A DNA stretch of 64,000 nt from Brachycybe producta (lineage: Eukaryota; Arthropoda; Diplopoda; Playtdesmida; Andrognathidae), in NCBI GenBank assembly GCA_036925085.1, contig JAUPFP010000062.1, forward strand, positions 706,001 to 770,000. The letters are read 5' to 3'. The notes beneath the pieces were generated by a model. It searched no databases. It saw only the letters and a list, made by a program, of their open reading frames with translations, and was not told the DNA's origin. Positions 11,705 through 24,791 of this stretch are shown here, piece after piece. Within the stretch, counting starts at the first letter, position 1. Each line of letters starts with the position of its first letter. Both the position numbers and the translations under genes were made by a program.

Positions 11705-13445
11705 TCAAATTTTTTCACTTTCAAACCTTAGACTTTGAAACATTAGACTTTGAAACATTAGACTTTGAAACATTAGACTTTGAAACATTAGACTTTGAAA
11801 CATTAGACTTTGAAACATTAGACTTTGAAACATTAGACTTTGAAACATTAGACTTTGAAACATTAGACTTTGAAACATTATACTTTGAAACATTATACTT
11901 TGAAACATTATACTTTGAAACATTAGAATTTGAAACATTAGACTTTGAAACATTAGACTTTGAAACATTAGACTTTGAAACATGAGACTTTGAAACATTA
12001 GTCTTTCCAACATTAGACTTTCAAACGTTAGACTTTCAAAGGTTAGACTTTCAAACGTTAGACTTTCAAACATTAGACTTTCAAACGTTAGACTTTCAAA
12101 CGTTACACTTTCAAATGTTAGACTTTGAAACATTAGTCTTTTCAACATTAGACTTTCAAAGGTTAGACTTTCAAAGGTTAGACTTTCAAATGTTAGACTT
12201 TCAAATGTTAGACTTTCAAATGTTAGACTTTCAAACGTTAGACTTTCTAACGTTAGACTTTCAAAAGTTAGGCTTTCAATTGTTAGACTTTCAAAAGTTA
12301 GGCTTTCAATTGTTAGACTTTCAAATGTTAGACTTTCAAATGTTAGACTTTCAAATGTTAGACTTTCAAATGTTAGACTTTTAAATGTTAGACTTTCAAA
12401 TGTTAGACTTTCAAATGTTAGACTTTCAAATGTTAGACTTTCAAATGTTAGACTTTCAAATGTTAGACTTTGAAATGTTAGACTTTGAAATGTTAGACTT
12501 TCAAATGTTAGACTTTCAAATGTTAGACTTTCAAAAGTTAGGCTTTCAATTGTTAGACTTTCAAAAGTTAGGCTTTCAATTGTTAGACTTTCAAATGTTA
12601 GACTTTCAAACATTAGACTTTCAAACGTTAGACTTTCAAACGATAGACTTTCAAAAGTTAGGCTTTCAATTGTTAAACTTTCAAACGTTAGACTTTCAAA
12701 AGTTAGGCTTTCAAATGTTAGACTTTCAAATGTTAGACTTTCAAACGTTAGACTTTCAAACGTTAGACTTTCAAACGTTAGACTTTCAAAAGTTAGGCTT
12801 TCAATTGTTAGACTTTCAAAAGTTAGGCTTTCAATTGTTAGTCTTTCAAATGTTAGACTTTCAAATGTTAGACTTTCAAATGTTAGACTTTCAAATGTTA
12901 GACTTTCAAATGTTAGACTTTGAAACATTAGTCTTTTCAACATTAGACTTTCAAACGTTAGACTTTCAAAGGTTAGACTTTCAAACGTTAGACTTTCAAA
13001 CGTTAGACTTTCAAACGTTAGACTTTCAAACATTAGATTTTTAATTGTTAAACTTTCAAACATTAGACTTTCAATTATTAGATTTTCAAATGTTATACTT
13101 TCAAATGTTAGATTTTCTAATGTTAGACTTTCAAACATTAGATTTTTAATTGTTAAACTTTCAAATGTTTGACTTTCAAAAGTTAGGCTTTCAAACGTTA
13201 GATTTTTAATTGTTAAACTTTCAATCATTTGACTTTCAAAAGTTAGGCTTTCAAGCGTTAGATTTTTAATTGTTAAACTTTCAAACGTTTGACTTTCAAA
13301 AGTTAGGCTTTCAAACGTTAGATTTTTAATTGTTAAACTTTCAATCATTTGACTTTCAAACGTTAGACTTTCAAACGTTAGACTTTCAAACGTTAGAATT
13401 TCAAATGTTAGACTTTCAAATGTTAGACTTTCAAATGTTACACTT
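11705..13445. repeat. L module (1741 bp)
   Basis: Near copy of L module 1 (119-1814) and of 19104-20829, with the same TACTTTG triplet in the G-type run and four F-headed 60-base units (13141-13360). Lengths differ by whole monomers only. Confidence 0.86.
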
Positions 13446-14226
13446 TCAAATTTTTTCACTTTCAAACATTAGACTTTCAAATGTTAGACTTTCAAACGTT
13501 AGACTTTCAAACGTTAGACTTTCAAACATTAGACTTTCAAACGTTAGGCTTTCAAATGTTAGACTTTCAAATGTTAAACTTTCAAATTTTAGACTTTCAA
13601 ACGTTAGGCTTTCAAACGTTAGATTTTTAATTGTTAAACTTTCAAACGTTAGACTTTCAAACGTTAGACTTTCAAACATTAGACTTTCAAACGTTAGGCT
13701 TTCAAATGTTAGACTTTCAAATGTTAAACTTTCAAATTTTAGACTTTGAAACATTAGACTTTGAAACATTAGACTTTGAAACATTAGACTTTGAAACATT
13801 AGAGTTTGAAACATTAGAATTTGAAACATTAGACTTTGAAACATTAGACTTTGAAACATGAGACTTTGAAACATTAGTCTTTCCAACATTAGACTTTCAA
13901 ACGTTAGACTTTCAAAGGTTAGACTTTCAAACGTTAGACTTTCAAACGTTAGACTTTCAAACGTTACACTTTCAAATGTTAGACTTTGAAACATTAGTCT
14001 TTTCAACATTAGACTTTCAAAGGTTAGACTTTCAAAGGTTAGACTTTCAAATGTTAGACTTTCAAATGTTAGACTTTCAAATGTTAGACTTTCAAATGTT
14101 AGACTTTCAAATGTTAGACTTTCAAATGTTAGACTTTCAAATATTAGACTTTCAAATGTTAGACTTTCAAATGTTAGACTTTCAAATGTTAGACTTTCAA
14201 ATGTTAGACTTTCAAATGTTAGACTT
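13446..14226. repeat. L front part, truncated (781 bp)
   Basis: Matches the front of 1815-3780 through the G-type run, both H monomers and the CAAATATTAG monomer. After five CAAATG monomers it stops at a marker of K type. The missing E-dimer and F-rich part is explained by the 7.4-kb duplication junction here. Confidence 0.84.
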
Positions 14227-14812
14227 TCAAATTTTTTCACTTTCAAACCTTAGACTTTGAAACATTAGACTTTGAAACATTAGACTTTGAAACATTAGAC
14301 TTTGAAACATTAGACTTTGAAACATTAGACTTTGAAACATTAGACTTTGAAACATTAGACTTTGAAACATTAGACTTTGAAACATTAGACTTTGAAACAT
14401 TAGAATTTGAAACATTAGACTTTGAAACATGAGACTTTGAAACATTAGTCTTTCCAACATTAGACTTTCAAACGTTAGACTTTCAAAGGTTAGACTTTCA
14501 AACGTTAGACTTTCAAACGTTAGACTTTCAAACGTTAGACTTTCAAACGTTACACTTTCAAACGTTAGACTTTGAAACATTAGTCTTTTCAACATTAGAC
14601 TTTCAAAGGTTAGACTTTCAAAGGTTAGACTTTCAAATGTTAGACTTTCAAATGTTAGACTTTCAAATGTTAGATTTTCAAATGTTAGACTTTCAAACGT
14701 TAGATTTTCAAACGTTAGACTTTCAAACGTTAGACTTTCAAACGTTAGACTTTCAAATGTTAGACTTTCAAATTTTAGACTTTCAAAGGTTACACTTTCA
14801 AATGTTAGACTT
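14227..14812. repeat. K module (586 bp)
   Basis: Second copy of 6798-7398, one G-type monomer shorter. First module of the right copy of the 7.4-kb duplication. Confidence 0.86.
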
Positions 14813-15924
14813 TCAAATTTTTTCACTTTCAAACATTAGACTTTGAAAAACTAGACTTTGAAACATTAGACTTTGAAACATTAGACTTTGAAACATTAGA
14901 GTTTGAAACATTAGAATTTGAAACATTAGACTTTGAAACATTAGACTTTGAAACATGAGACTTTGAAACATTAGTCTTTCCAACATTAGACTTTCAAACG
15001 TTAGACTTTCAAAGGTTAGACTTTCAAATGTTAGACTTTCAAATGTTAGACTTTCAAATGTTAGACTTTCAAATATTAGACTTTCAAATGTTAGACTTTC
15101 AAATGTTAGACTTTCAAATGTTAGACTTTCAAATGTTAGACTTTCAAATGTTAGACTTTCAAATGTTAGACTTTCAAACGTTAGACTTTCTAACGTTAGA
15201 ATTTCAAAAGTTAGGCTTTCAATTGTTAGACTTTCAAAAGTTAGGCTTTCAATTGTTAGACTTTCAAATGTTAGACTTTCAAATGTTAGACTTTCAAATG
15301 TTAGACTTTCAAATGTTAGACTTTTAAATGTTAGACTTTCAAATGTTAGACTTTCAAATGTTAGACTTTCAAATGTTAGACTTTCAAATGTTAGACTTTG
15401 AAATGTTAGACTTTCAAATGTTAGACTTTCAAATTTTAGACTTTCAAAGGTTACACTTTCAAATGTTAGACTTTCAAATTTTTTCACTTTCAAACATTAG
15501 ACTTTGAAAAACTAGACTTTGAAACATTAGACTTTGAAACATTAGACTTTGAAACATTAGAGTTTGAAACATTAGAATTTGAAACATTAGACTTTGAAAC
15601 ATTAGACTTTGAAACATGAGACTTTGAAACATTAGTCTTTCCAACATTAGACTTTCAAACGTTAGACTTTCAAATGTTAGACTTTCAAACGTTAGACTTT
15701 CAAACGTTAGACTTTCAAACGTTAGACTTTCAAACGTTACACTTTCAAATGTTAGACTTTGAAACATTAGTCTTTTCAACATTAGACTTTCAAAGGTTAG
15801 ACTTTCAAAGGTTAGACTTTCAAATGTTAGACTTTCAAACGTTAGACTTTCAAACGTTAGACTTTCAAATGTTAGACTTTCAAATTTTAGACTTTCAAAG
15901 GTTACACTTTCAAATGTTAGACTT
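14813..15924. repeat. Two J modules (661 and 451 bp)
   Basis: The boundary at 15474 gives the same two lengths as 7399-8510. Rare variants such as CTAACGTTAGAATTTC are shared, so this is a recent copy of that pair. Confidence 0.87.
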
Positions 15925-17725
15925 TCAATTTTTTTCACTTTCAAACATTAGACTTTGAAAAACTAGACTTTGAAACATTAGACTTTGAAACATTAGACTT
16001 TGAAACATTAGACTTTGAAACATTAGACTTTGAAACATTAGACTTTGAAACATTAGAGTTTGAAACATTAGAATTTGAAACATTAGACTTTGAAACATTA
16101 GACTTTGAAACATGAGACTTTGAAACATTAGTCTTTCCAACATTAGACTTTCAAACGTTAGACTTTCAAAGGTTAGACTTTCAAACGTTAGACTTTCAAA
16201 CGTTAGACTTTCAAACGTTAGACTTTCAAACGTTACACTTTCAAATGTTAGACTTTGAAACATTAGTCTTTTCAACATTAGACTTTCAAAAGTTAGACTT
16301 TCAAAGGTTAGACTTTCAAATGTTAGACTTTCAAATGTTAGACTTTCAAATGTTAGACTTTCAAATGTTAGACTTTCAAATGTTAGACTTTCAAATATTA
16401 GACTTTCAAATGTTAGACTTTCAAATGTTAGACTTTCAAATGTTAGACTTTCAAATGTTAGACTTTCAAATGTTAGACTTTCAAATGTTAGACTTTCAAA
16501 TGTTATACTTTCAAATGTTAGACTTTCAAACGTTAGACTTTCTAACGTTAGACTTTCAAAAGTTAGGCTTTCAATTGTTAGACTTTCAAAAGTTAGGCTT
16601 TCAATTGTTAGACTTTCAAATGTTAGACTTTCAAATGTTAGACTTTCAAATGTTAGACTTTCAAATGTTAGACTTTCAAATGTTAGACTTTCAAATGTTA
16701 GACTTTTAAATGTTAGACTTTCAAATGTTAGACTTTCAAATGTTAGACTTTCAAATGTTAGACTTTCAAATGTTAGACTTTCAAATGTTAGACTTTCAAA
16801 TGTTAGACTTTGAAATGTTAGACTTTCAAATGTTAGACTTTCAAATGTTAGACTTTCAAAAGTTAGGCTTTCAATTGTTAGACTTTCAAAAGTTAGGCTT
16901 TCAATTGTTAGACTTTCAAATGTTAGACTTTCAAACGTTAGACTTTCAAACGTTAGACTTTCAAACGATAGACTTTCAAAAGTTAGGCTTTCAATTGTTA
17001 AACTTTCAAACGTTAGACTTTCAAAAGTTAGGCTTTCAAATGTTAGACTTTCAAATGTTAGACTTTCAAATGTTAGACTTTCAAACGTTAGACTTTCAAA
17101 CGTTAGACTTTCAAAAGTTAGGCTTTCAATTGTTAGACTTTCAAAAGTTAGGCTTTCAATTGTTAGTCTTTCAAATGTTAGACTTTCAAATGTTAGACTT
17201 TCAAATGTTAGACTTTCAAATGTTAGACTTTGAAACATTAGTCTTTTCAACATTAGACTTTCAAACGTTAGACTTTCAAAGGTTAGACTTTCAAACGTTA
17301 GACTTTCAAACGTTAGACTTTCAAACGTTAGACTTTCAAACATTAGATTTTTAATTGTTAAACTTTCAAACATTAGACTTTCAATTATTAGATTTTCAAA
17401 TGTTATACTTTCAAATGTTAGATTTTCTAATGTTAGACTTTCAAACATTAGATTTTTAATTGTTAAACTTTCAAACGTTTGACTTTCAAAAGTTAGGCTT
17501 TCAAACGTTAGATTTTTAATTGTTAAACTTTCAATCATTTGACTTTCAAAAGTTAGGCTTTCAAGCGTTAGATTTTTAATTGTTAAACTTTCAAACGTTT
17601 GACTTTCAAAAGTTAGGCTTTCAAACGTTAGATTTTTAATTGTTAAACTTTCAATCATTTGACTTTCAAACGTTAGACTTTCAAACGTTAGAATTTCAAA
17701 TGTTAGACTTTCAAATGTTACACTT
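15925..17725. repeat. L module with T7 marker (1801 bp)
   Basis: Copy of 8511-10326, one CAAATG monomer shorter near its end. Shares the T7 marker and the single TATACTTTC-type monomer in the CAAATG run (near 16505; near 9090 in the partner). Confidence 0.87.
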
Positions 17726-18279
17726 TCAAATTTTTTCACTTTCAAACATTAGACTTTCAAATGTTAGACTTTCAAATGTTAGACTTTCAAATGTTAGACT
17801 TTCAAATGTTAGACTTTCAAATGTTAGACTTTCAAATGTTAGACTTTCAAATGTTAGACTTTCAAATGTTAGACTTTCAAATGTTAGACTTTCAATTGTT
17901 AGATTTTCAAATGTTAGACTTTCAAACGTTAGACTTTCAAACGTTAGACTTTCAAACGTTAGACTTTCAAACGTTAGACTTTCAAACGTTAGACTTTCAA
18001 ACGTTAGTCTTTCCAACATTAGACTTTCAAAGGTTAGACTTTCAAATGTTAGACTTTCAAATGTTAGACTTTCAAACGTTAGACTTTCAAACGTTAGACT
18101 TTCAAACGTTAGACTTTCAAACGTTAGACTTTCAAACGTTAGACTTTCAAACATAAGACTTTCAAAAGTTAGACATTAAAATGTTAGACTTTCAAATGTT
18201 AGACTTTCAAACGTTGGACTTTCAAACATTAGACTTTCAAATGTTACTTTCAAATGTTAGACTTTCAAATGTTAGACTT
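17726..18279. repeat. S module, short form (554 bp)
   Basis: Copy of 10327-10880 of equal length, with the 13-base monomer at 18242. Confidence 0.87.
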
Positions 18280-19103
18280 TCAAATTTTTTCACTTTCAAA
18301 CCTTAGACTTTGAAACATTAGACTTTGAAACATTAGACTTTGAAACATTAGACTTTGAAACATTAGACTTTGAAACATTAGACTTTGAAACATTAGACTT
18401 TGAAACATTAGACTTTGAAACATTAGACTTTGAAACATTATACTTTGAAACATTATACTTTGAAACATTATACTTTGAAACATTAGAATTTGAAACATTA
18501 GACTTTGAAACATTAGACTTTGAAACATGAGACTTTGAAACATTAGTCTTTCCAACATTAGACTTTCAAACGTTAGACTTTCAAAGGTTAGACTTTCAAA
18601 CGTTAGACTTTCAAACGTTAGACTTTCAAACGTTAGACTTTCAAACGTTACACTTTCAAATGTTAGACTTTGAAACATTAGTCTTTTCAACATTAGACTT
18701 TCAAAGGTTAGACTTTCAAAGGTTAGACTTTCAAATGTTAGACTTTCAAATGTTAGACTTTCAAATGTTAGATTTTCAAATGTTAGACTTTCAAACGTTA
18801 GATTTTCAAACGTTAGACTTTCAAACGTTAGACTTTCAAACGTTAGACTTTCAAATGTTAGACTTTCAAATGTTAGACTTTCAAATGTTAGACTTTCAAA
18901 CGTTAGACTTTCAAACGTTAGACTTTCAAACGTTAGACTTTCAAACGTTAGACTTTCAAACGTTAGACTTTCAAACATAAGACTTTCAAAAGTTAGACAT
19001 TAAAATGTTAGACTTTCAAATGTTAGACTTTCAAACGTTGGACTTTCAAACATTAGACTTTCAAATGTTACTTTCAAATGTTAGACTTTCAAATGTTAGA
19101 CTT
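18280..19103. repeat. K2 module (824 bp)
   Basis: Copy of 10881-11704 of equal length, with the 13-base monomer at 19066. Confidence 0.87.
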
Positions 19104-20829
19104 TCAAATTTTTTCACTTTCAAACCTTAGACTTTGAAACATTAGACTTTGAAACATTAGACTTTGAAACATTAGACTTTGAAACATTAGACTTTGAAAC
19201 ATTAGACTTTGAAACATTAGACTTTGAAACATTAGACTTTGAAACATTAGACTTTGAAACATTAGACTTTGAAACATTAGACTTTGAAACATTATACTTT
19301 GAAACATTATACTTTGAAACATTATACTTTGAAACATTAGAATTTGAAACATTAGACTTTGAAACATTAGACTTTGAAACATGAGACTTTGAAACATTAG
19401 TCTTTCCAACATTAGACTTTCAAACGTTAGACTTTCAAAGGTTAGACTTTCAAACGTTAGACTTTCAAACATTAGACTTTCAAACGTTAGACTTTCAAAC
19501 GTTACACTTTCAAATGTTAGACTTTGAAACATTAGTCTTTTCAACATTAGACTTTCAAAGGTTAGACTTTCAAAGGTTAGACTTTCAAATGTTAGACTTT
19601 CAAATGTTAGACTTTCAAATGTTAGACTTTCAAACGTTAGACTTTCTAACGTTAGACTTTCAAAAGTTAGGCTTTCAATTGTTAGACTTTCAAAAGTTAG
19701 GCTTTCAATTGTTAGACTTTCAAATGTTAGACTTTCAAATGTTAGACTTTCAAATGTTAGACTTTCAAATGTTAGACTTTTAAATGTTAGACTTTCAAAT
19801 GTTAGACTTTCAAATGTTAGACTTTCAAATGTTAGACTTTCAAATGTTAGACTTTCAAATGTTAGACTTTGAAATGTTAGACTTTGAAATGTTAGACTTT
19901 CAAATGTTAGACTTTCAAATGTTAGACTTTCAAAAGTTAGGCTTTCAATTGTTAGACTTTCAAAAGTTAGGCTTTCAATTGTTAGACTTTCAAATGTTAG
20001 ACTTTCAAACATTAGACTTTCAAACGTTAGACTTTCAAACGATAGACTTTCAAAAGTTAGGCTTTCAATTGTTAAACTTTCAAACGTTAGACTTTCAAAA
20101 GTTAGGTTTTCAAATGTTAGACTTTCAAATGTTAGACTTTCAAACGTTAGACTTTCAAACGTTAGACTTTCAAACGTTAGACTTTCAAAAGTTAGGCTTT
20201 CAATTGTTAGACTTTCAAAAGTTAGGCTTTCAATTGTTAGTCTTTCAAATGTTAGACTTTCAAATGTTAGACTTTCAAATGTTAGACTTTCAAATGTTAG
20301 ACTTTCAAATGTTAGACTTTGAAACATTAGTCTTTTCAACATTAGACTTTCAAACGTTAGACTTTCAAAGGTTAGACTTTCAAACGTTAGACTTTCAAAC
20401 GTTAGACTTTCAAACATTAGATTTTTAATTGTTAAACTTTCAAACATTAGACTTTCAATTATTAGATTTTCAAATGTTATACTTTCAAATGTTAGATTTT
20501 CTAATGTTAGACTTTCAAACATTAGATTTTTAATTGTTAAACTTTCAAATGTTTGACTTTCAAAAGTTAGGCTTTCAAACGTTAGATTTTTAATTGTTAA
20601 ACTTTCAATCATTTGACTTTCAAAAGTTAGGCTTTCAAGCGTTAGATTTTTAATTGTTAAACTTTCAAACGTTTGACTTTCAAAAGTTAGGCTTTCAAAC
20701 GTTAGATTTTTAATTGTTAAACTTTCAATCATTTGACTTTCAAACGTTAGACTTTCAAACGTTAGACTTTCAAACGTTAGAATTTCAAATGTTAGACTTT
20801 CAAATGTTAGACTTTCAAATGTTACACTT
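19104..20829. repeat. L module (1726 bp)
   Basis: Copy of 11705-13445. A private GGTTTTC in place of GGCTTTC near 20105 shows that the two copies have begun to diverge. F-headed 60-base units lie at about 20521-20750. Confidence 0.86.
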
Positions 20830-21850
20830 TCAAATTTTTTCACTTTCAAACATTAGACTTTCAAATGTTAGACTTTCAAACGTTAGACTTTCAAACGTTA
20901 GACTTTCAAACATTAGACTTTCAAACGTTAGGCTTTCAAATGTTAGACTTTCAAATGTTAAACTTTCAAATTTTAGACTTTCAAACGTTAGGCTTTCAAA
21001 CGTTAGATTTTTAATTGTTAAACTTTCAAACGTTAGACTTTCAAACGTTAGACTTTCAAACATTAGACTTTCAAACGTTAGGCTTTCAAATGTTAGACTT
21101 TCAAATGTTAAACTTTCAAATTTTAGACTTTGAAACATTAGACTTTGAAACATTAGACTTTGAAACATTAGACTTTGAAACATTAGAGTTTGAAACATTA
21201 GAATTTGAAACATTAGACTTTGAAACATTAGACTTTGAAACATGAGACTTTGAAACATTAGTCTTTCCAACATTAGACTTTCAAACGTTAGACTTTCAAA
21301 GGTTAGACTTTCAAACGTTAGACTTTCAAACGTTAGACTTTCAAACGTTAGACTTTCAAACGTTACACTTTCAAATGTTAGACTTTGAAACATTAGTCTT
21401 TTCAACATTAGACTTTCAAAGGTTAGACTTTCAAAGGTTAGACTTTCAAATGTTAGACTTTCAAATGTTAGACTTTCAAATGTTAGACTTTCAAATGTTA
21501 GACTTTCAAATGTTAGACTTTCAAATGTTAGACTTTCAAATATTAGACTTTCAAATGTTAGACTTTCAAATGTTAGACTTTCAAATGTTAGACTTTCAAA
21601 TGTTAGACTTTCAAATGTTAGACTTTCAAATATTAGACTTTCAAATGTTAGACTTTCAAATGTTAGACTTTCAAATGTTAGACTTTCTAACGTTAGACTT
21701 TCAAAAGTTAGGCTTTCAATTGTTAGACTTTCAAAAGTTAGGCTTTCAATTGTTAGACTTTCAAATGTTAGACTTTCAAATGTTAGACTTTCAAACGTTA
21801 GAATTTCAAATGTTAGACTTTCAAATGTTAGACTTTCAAATGTTACACTT
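20830..21850. repeat. L module with fused ends (1021 bp)
   Basis: Front and middle match 1815 to about 2765, including two CAAATATTAG monomers and CTAACG. At about 21790 it passes directly into the L end (CAAACGTTAGAATTTC). About 0.95 kb of E-dimer and F-rich sequence present in 1815-3780 is absent. Confidence 0.82.
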
Positions 21851-22525
21851 TCAAATTTTTTCACTTTCAAACATTAGACTTTCAAATGTTAGACTTTCAA
21901 ATGTTAGACTTTCAAATGTTAGACTTTCAAATGTTAGACTTTCAAATGTTAGACTTTCAAATGTTAGACTTTCAAATGTTAGACTTTCAAATGTTAGACT
22001 TTCAAATGTTAGACATTCAATTGTTAGACTTTCAAATGTTAGACTTTCAAATGTTAAACTTTCAAACATTGGACTTTCAAACATTAGACTTTCAAACATT
22101 AGACTTTCAAACGTTACACTTTCAAATGTTAGACTTTCAAACGTTAGATTTTCAAATGTTAGACTTTCAAACATTAGATTTTTAATTGTTAAACTTTAAA
22201 TGTTAGACTTTTAAACATTAGACTTTCAATTATTAGATTTTCAAATGTTAGACTTTCAAACGTTAGACTTTCAAACGTTAGACTTTCAAACGTTAGACTT
22301 TCAAACGTTAGTCTTTTCAACATTAGACTTTCAAAGGTTAGACTTTCAAATGTTAGACTTTCAAATGTTAGACTTTCAAACGTTAGATTTTCAAACGTTA
22401 GACTTTCAAACGTTAGACTTTCAAACGTTAGACTTTCAAACGTTAGACTTTCAAACGTTAGACTTTCAAACGTTAGACTTTCAAACATAAGACTTTCAAA
22501 AGTTAGACATTAAAATGTTAGACTT
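21851..22525. repeat. S module, long form (675 bp)
   Basis: Same order as 3781-4515, with the 14-base monomer at 22191. One CAAACG monomer carries GATTTTC instead of GACTTTC (near 22386). Confidence 0.85.
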
Positions 22526-24071
22526 TCAAATTTTTTCACTTTCAAACCTTAGACTTTGAAACATTAGACTTTGAAACATTAGACTTTGAAACATTAGACT
22601 TTGAAACATTAGACTTTGAAACATTAGACTTTGAAACATTAGACTTTGAAACATTAGACTTTGAAACATTAGACTTTGAAACATTAGACTTTGAAACATT
22701 AGACTTTGAAACATGAGAATTTGAAACATTAGACTTTGAAACATTAGACTTTGAAACATGAGACTTTGAAACATTAGTCTTTCCAACATTAGACTTTCAA
22801 ACGTTAGACTTTCAAAGGTTAGACTTTCAAACGTTAGACTTTCAAACGTTAGACTTTCAAACGTTAGACTTTCAAACGTTAGACTTTCAAACGTTACACT
22901 TTCAAATGTTAGACTTTGAAACATTAGTCTTTTCAACATTAGACTTTCAAAGGTTAGACTTTCAAAGGTTAGACTTTCAAATGTTAGACTTTCAAATGTT
23001 AGACTTTCAAATGTTAGACTTTCAAATGTTAGACTTTCAAATGTTAGACTTTCAAATGTTAGACTTTCAAATATTAGACTTTCAAATGTTAGACTTTCAA
23101 ATGTTAGACTTTCAAATGTTAGACTTTCTAACGTTAGACTTTCAAAAGTTAGGCTTTCAATTGTTAGACTTTCAAAAGTTAGGCTTTCAATTGTTAGACT
23201 TTCAAATGTTAGACTTTCAAATGTTAGACTTTCAAATGTTAGACTTTCAAATGTTAGACTTTTAAATGTTAGACTTTCAAATGTTAGACTTTCAAATGTT
23301 AGACTTTCAAATGTTAGACTTTCAAATGTTAGACTTTGAAATGTTAGACTTTCAAATGTTAGACTTTCAAATGTTAGACTTTCAAAAGTTAGGCTTTCAA
23401 TTGTTAGACTTTCAAAAGTTAGGCTTTCAATTGTTAGACTTTCAAATGTTAGACTTTCAAACATTAGACTTTCAAACGTTAGACTTTCAAACGATAGACT
23501 TTCAAAAGTTAGGCTTTCAATTGTTAAACTTTCAAACGTTAGACTTTCAAAAGTTAGGCTTTCAAATGTTAGACTTTCAAATGTTAGACTTTCAAACGTT
23601 AGACTTTCAAACGTTAGACTTTCAAACGTTAGACTTTCAAAAGTTAGGCTTTCAATTGTTAGACTTTCAAAAGTTAGGCTTTCAAATGTTAGACTTTCAA
23701 ATGTTAGACTTTCAAACATTAGATTTTTAATTGTTAAACTTTCAAACATTAGACTTTCAATTATTAGATTTTCAAATGTTATACTTTCAAATGTTAGATT
23801 TTCTAATGTTAGACTTTCAAACATTAGATTTTTAATTGTTAAACTTTCAAATGTTTGACTTTCAAAAGTTAGGCTTTCAATTGTTAGACTTTCAAAAGTT
23901 AGGCTTTCAAATGTTAGACTTTCAAATGTTAGACTTTCAAACATTAGATTTTTAATTGTTAAACTTTCAATCATTTGACTTTCAAACGTTAGACTTTCAA
24001 ACGTTAGACTTTCAAACGTTAGAATTTCAAATGTTAGACTTTCAAATGTTAGACTTTCAAATGTTACACTT
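22526..24071. repeat. L module, rearranged (1546 bp)
   Basis: L order with two oddities. The third-H block before the F region is missing. A stretch of at least 100 bases around 23641-23744 recurs at 23866-23969, offset by 225 bases, placing E dimers inside the 60-base F-headed tract. The marker start is of CCTTAG type. Confidence 0.82.
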
Positions 24072-24791
24072 TCAAATTTTTTCACTTTCAAACATTAGAC
24101 TTTCAAATGTTAGACTTTCAAATGTTAGACTTTCAAATGTTAGACTTTCAAATGTTAGACTTTCAAATGTTAGACTTTCAAATGTTAGACTTTCAAATGT
24201 TAGACTTTCAAATGTTAGACATTCAATTGTTAGACTTTCAAATGTTAGACTTTCAAATGTTAGACTTTCAAATGTTAAACTTTCAAACATTGGACTTTCA
24301 AACATTAGACTTTCAAACATTAGACTTTCAAACGTTACACTTTCAAATGTTAGACTTTCAAACGTTAGATTTTCAAATGTTAGACTTTCAAACATTAGAT
24401 TTTTAATTGTTAAACTTTAAATGTTAGACTTTTAAACATTAGACTTTCAATTATTAGATTTTCAAATGTTAGACTTTCAAACGTTAGACTTTCAAACGTT
24501 AGACTTTCAAACGTTAGACTTTCAAACGTTAGACTTTCAAACGTTAGACTTTCAAACGTTAGTCTTTTCAACATTAGACTTTCAAAGGTTAGACTTTCAA
24601 ATGTTAGACTTTCAAATGTTAGACTTTCAAACGTTAGACTTTCAAACGTTAGACTTTCAAACGTTAGACTTTCAAACGTTAGACTTTCAAACGTTAGACT
24701 TTCAAACGTTAGACTTTCAAACGTTAGACTTTCAAACATAAGACTTTCAAAAGTTAGACATTAAAATGTTAGACTTTCAAATGTTAGACTT
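24072..24791. repeat. S module, long form (720 bp)
   Basis: Standard long S with GACATTCAATTG, TTGGAC, the 14-base monomer (24412), H and two CAAACG runs, ending in CATAAGAC and GACATTAAAATG. Confidence 0.85.

Larger units (their letters stand above)
6798..14226. repeat. 7.4-kb tandem duplication, left copy
   Basis: K, J, J, L, S, K2, L and a truncated L front. Marker spacings are 601, 661, 451, 1816, 554, 824 and 1741. The right copy has 586, 661, 451, 1801, 554, 824 and 1726. Confidence 0.9.
14227..21625. repeat. 7.4-kb tandem duplication, right copy
   Basis: Marker offsets from the left copy fall from 7429 to 7414, 7399 and 7384, that is three single-monomer losses. The end is placed where CAAATATTAG follows five CAAATG monomers, in place of the marker seen at 14227. 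Confidence 0.88.
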
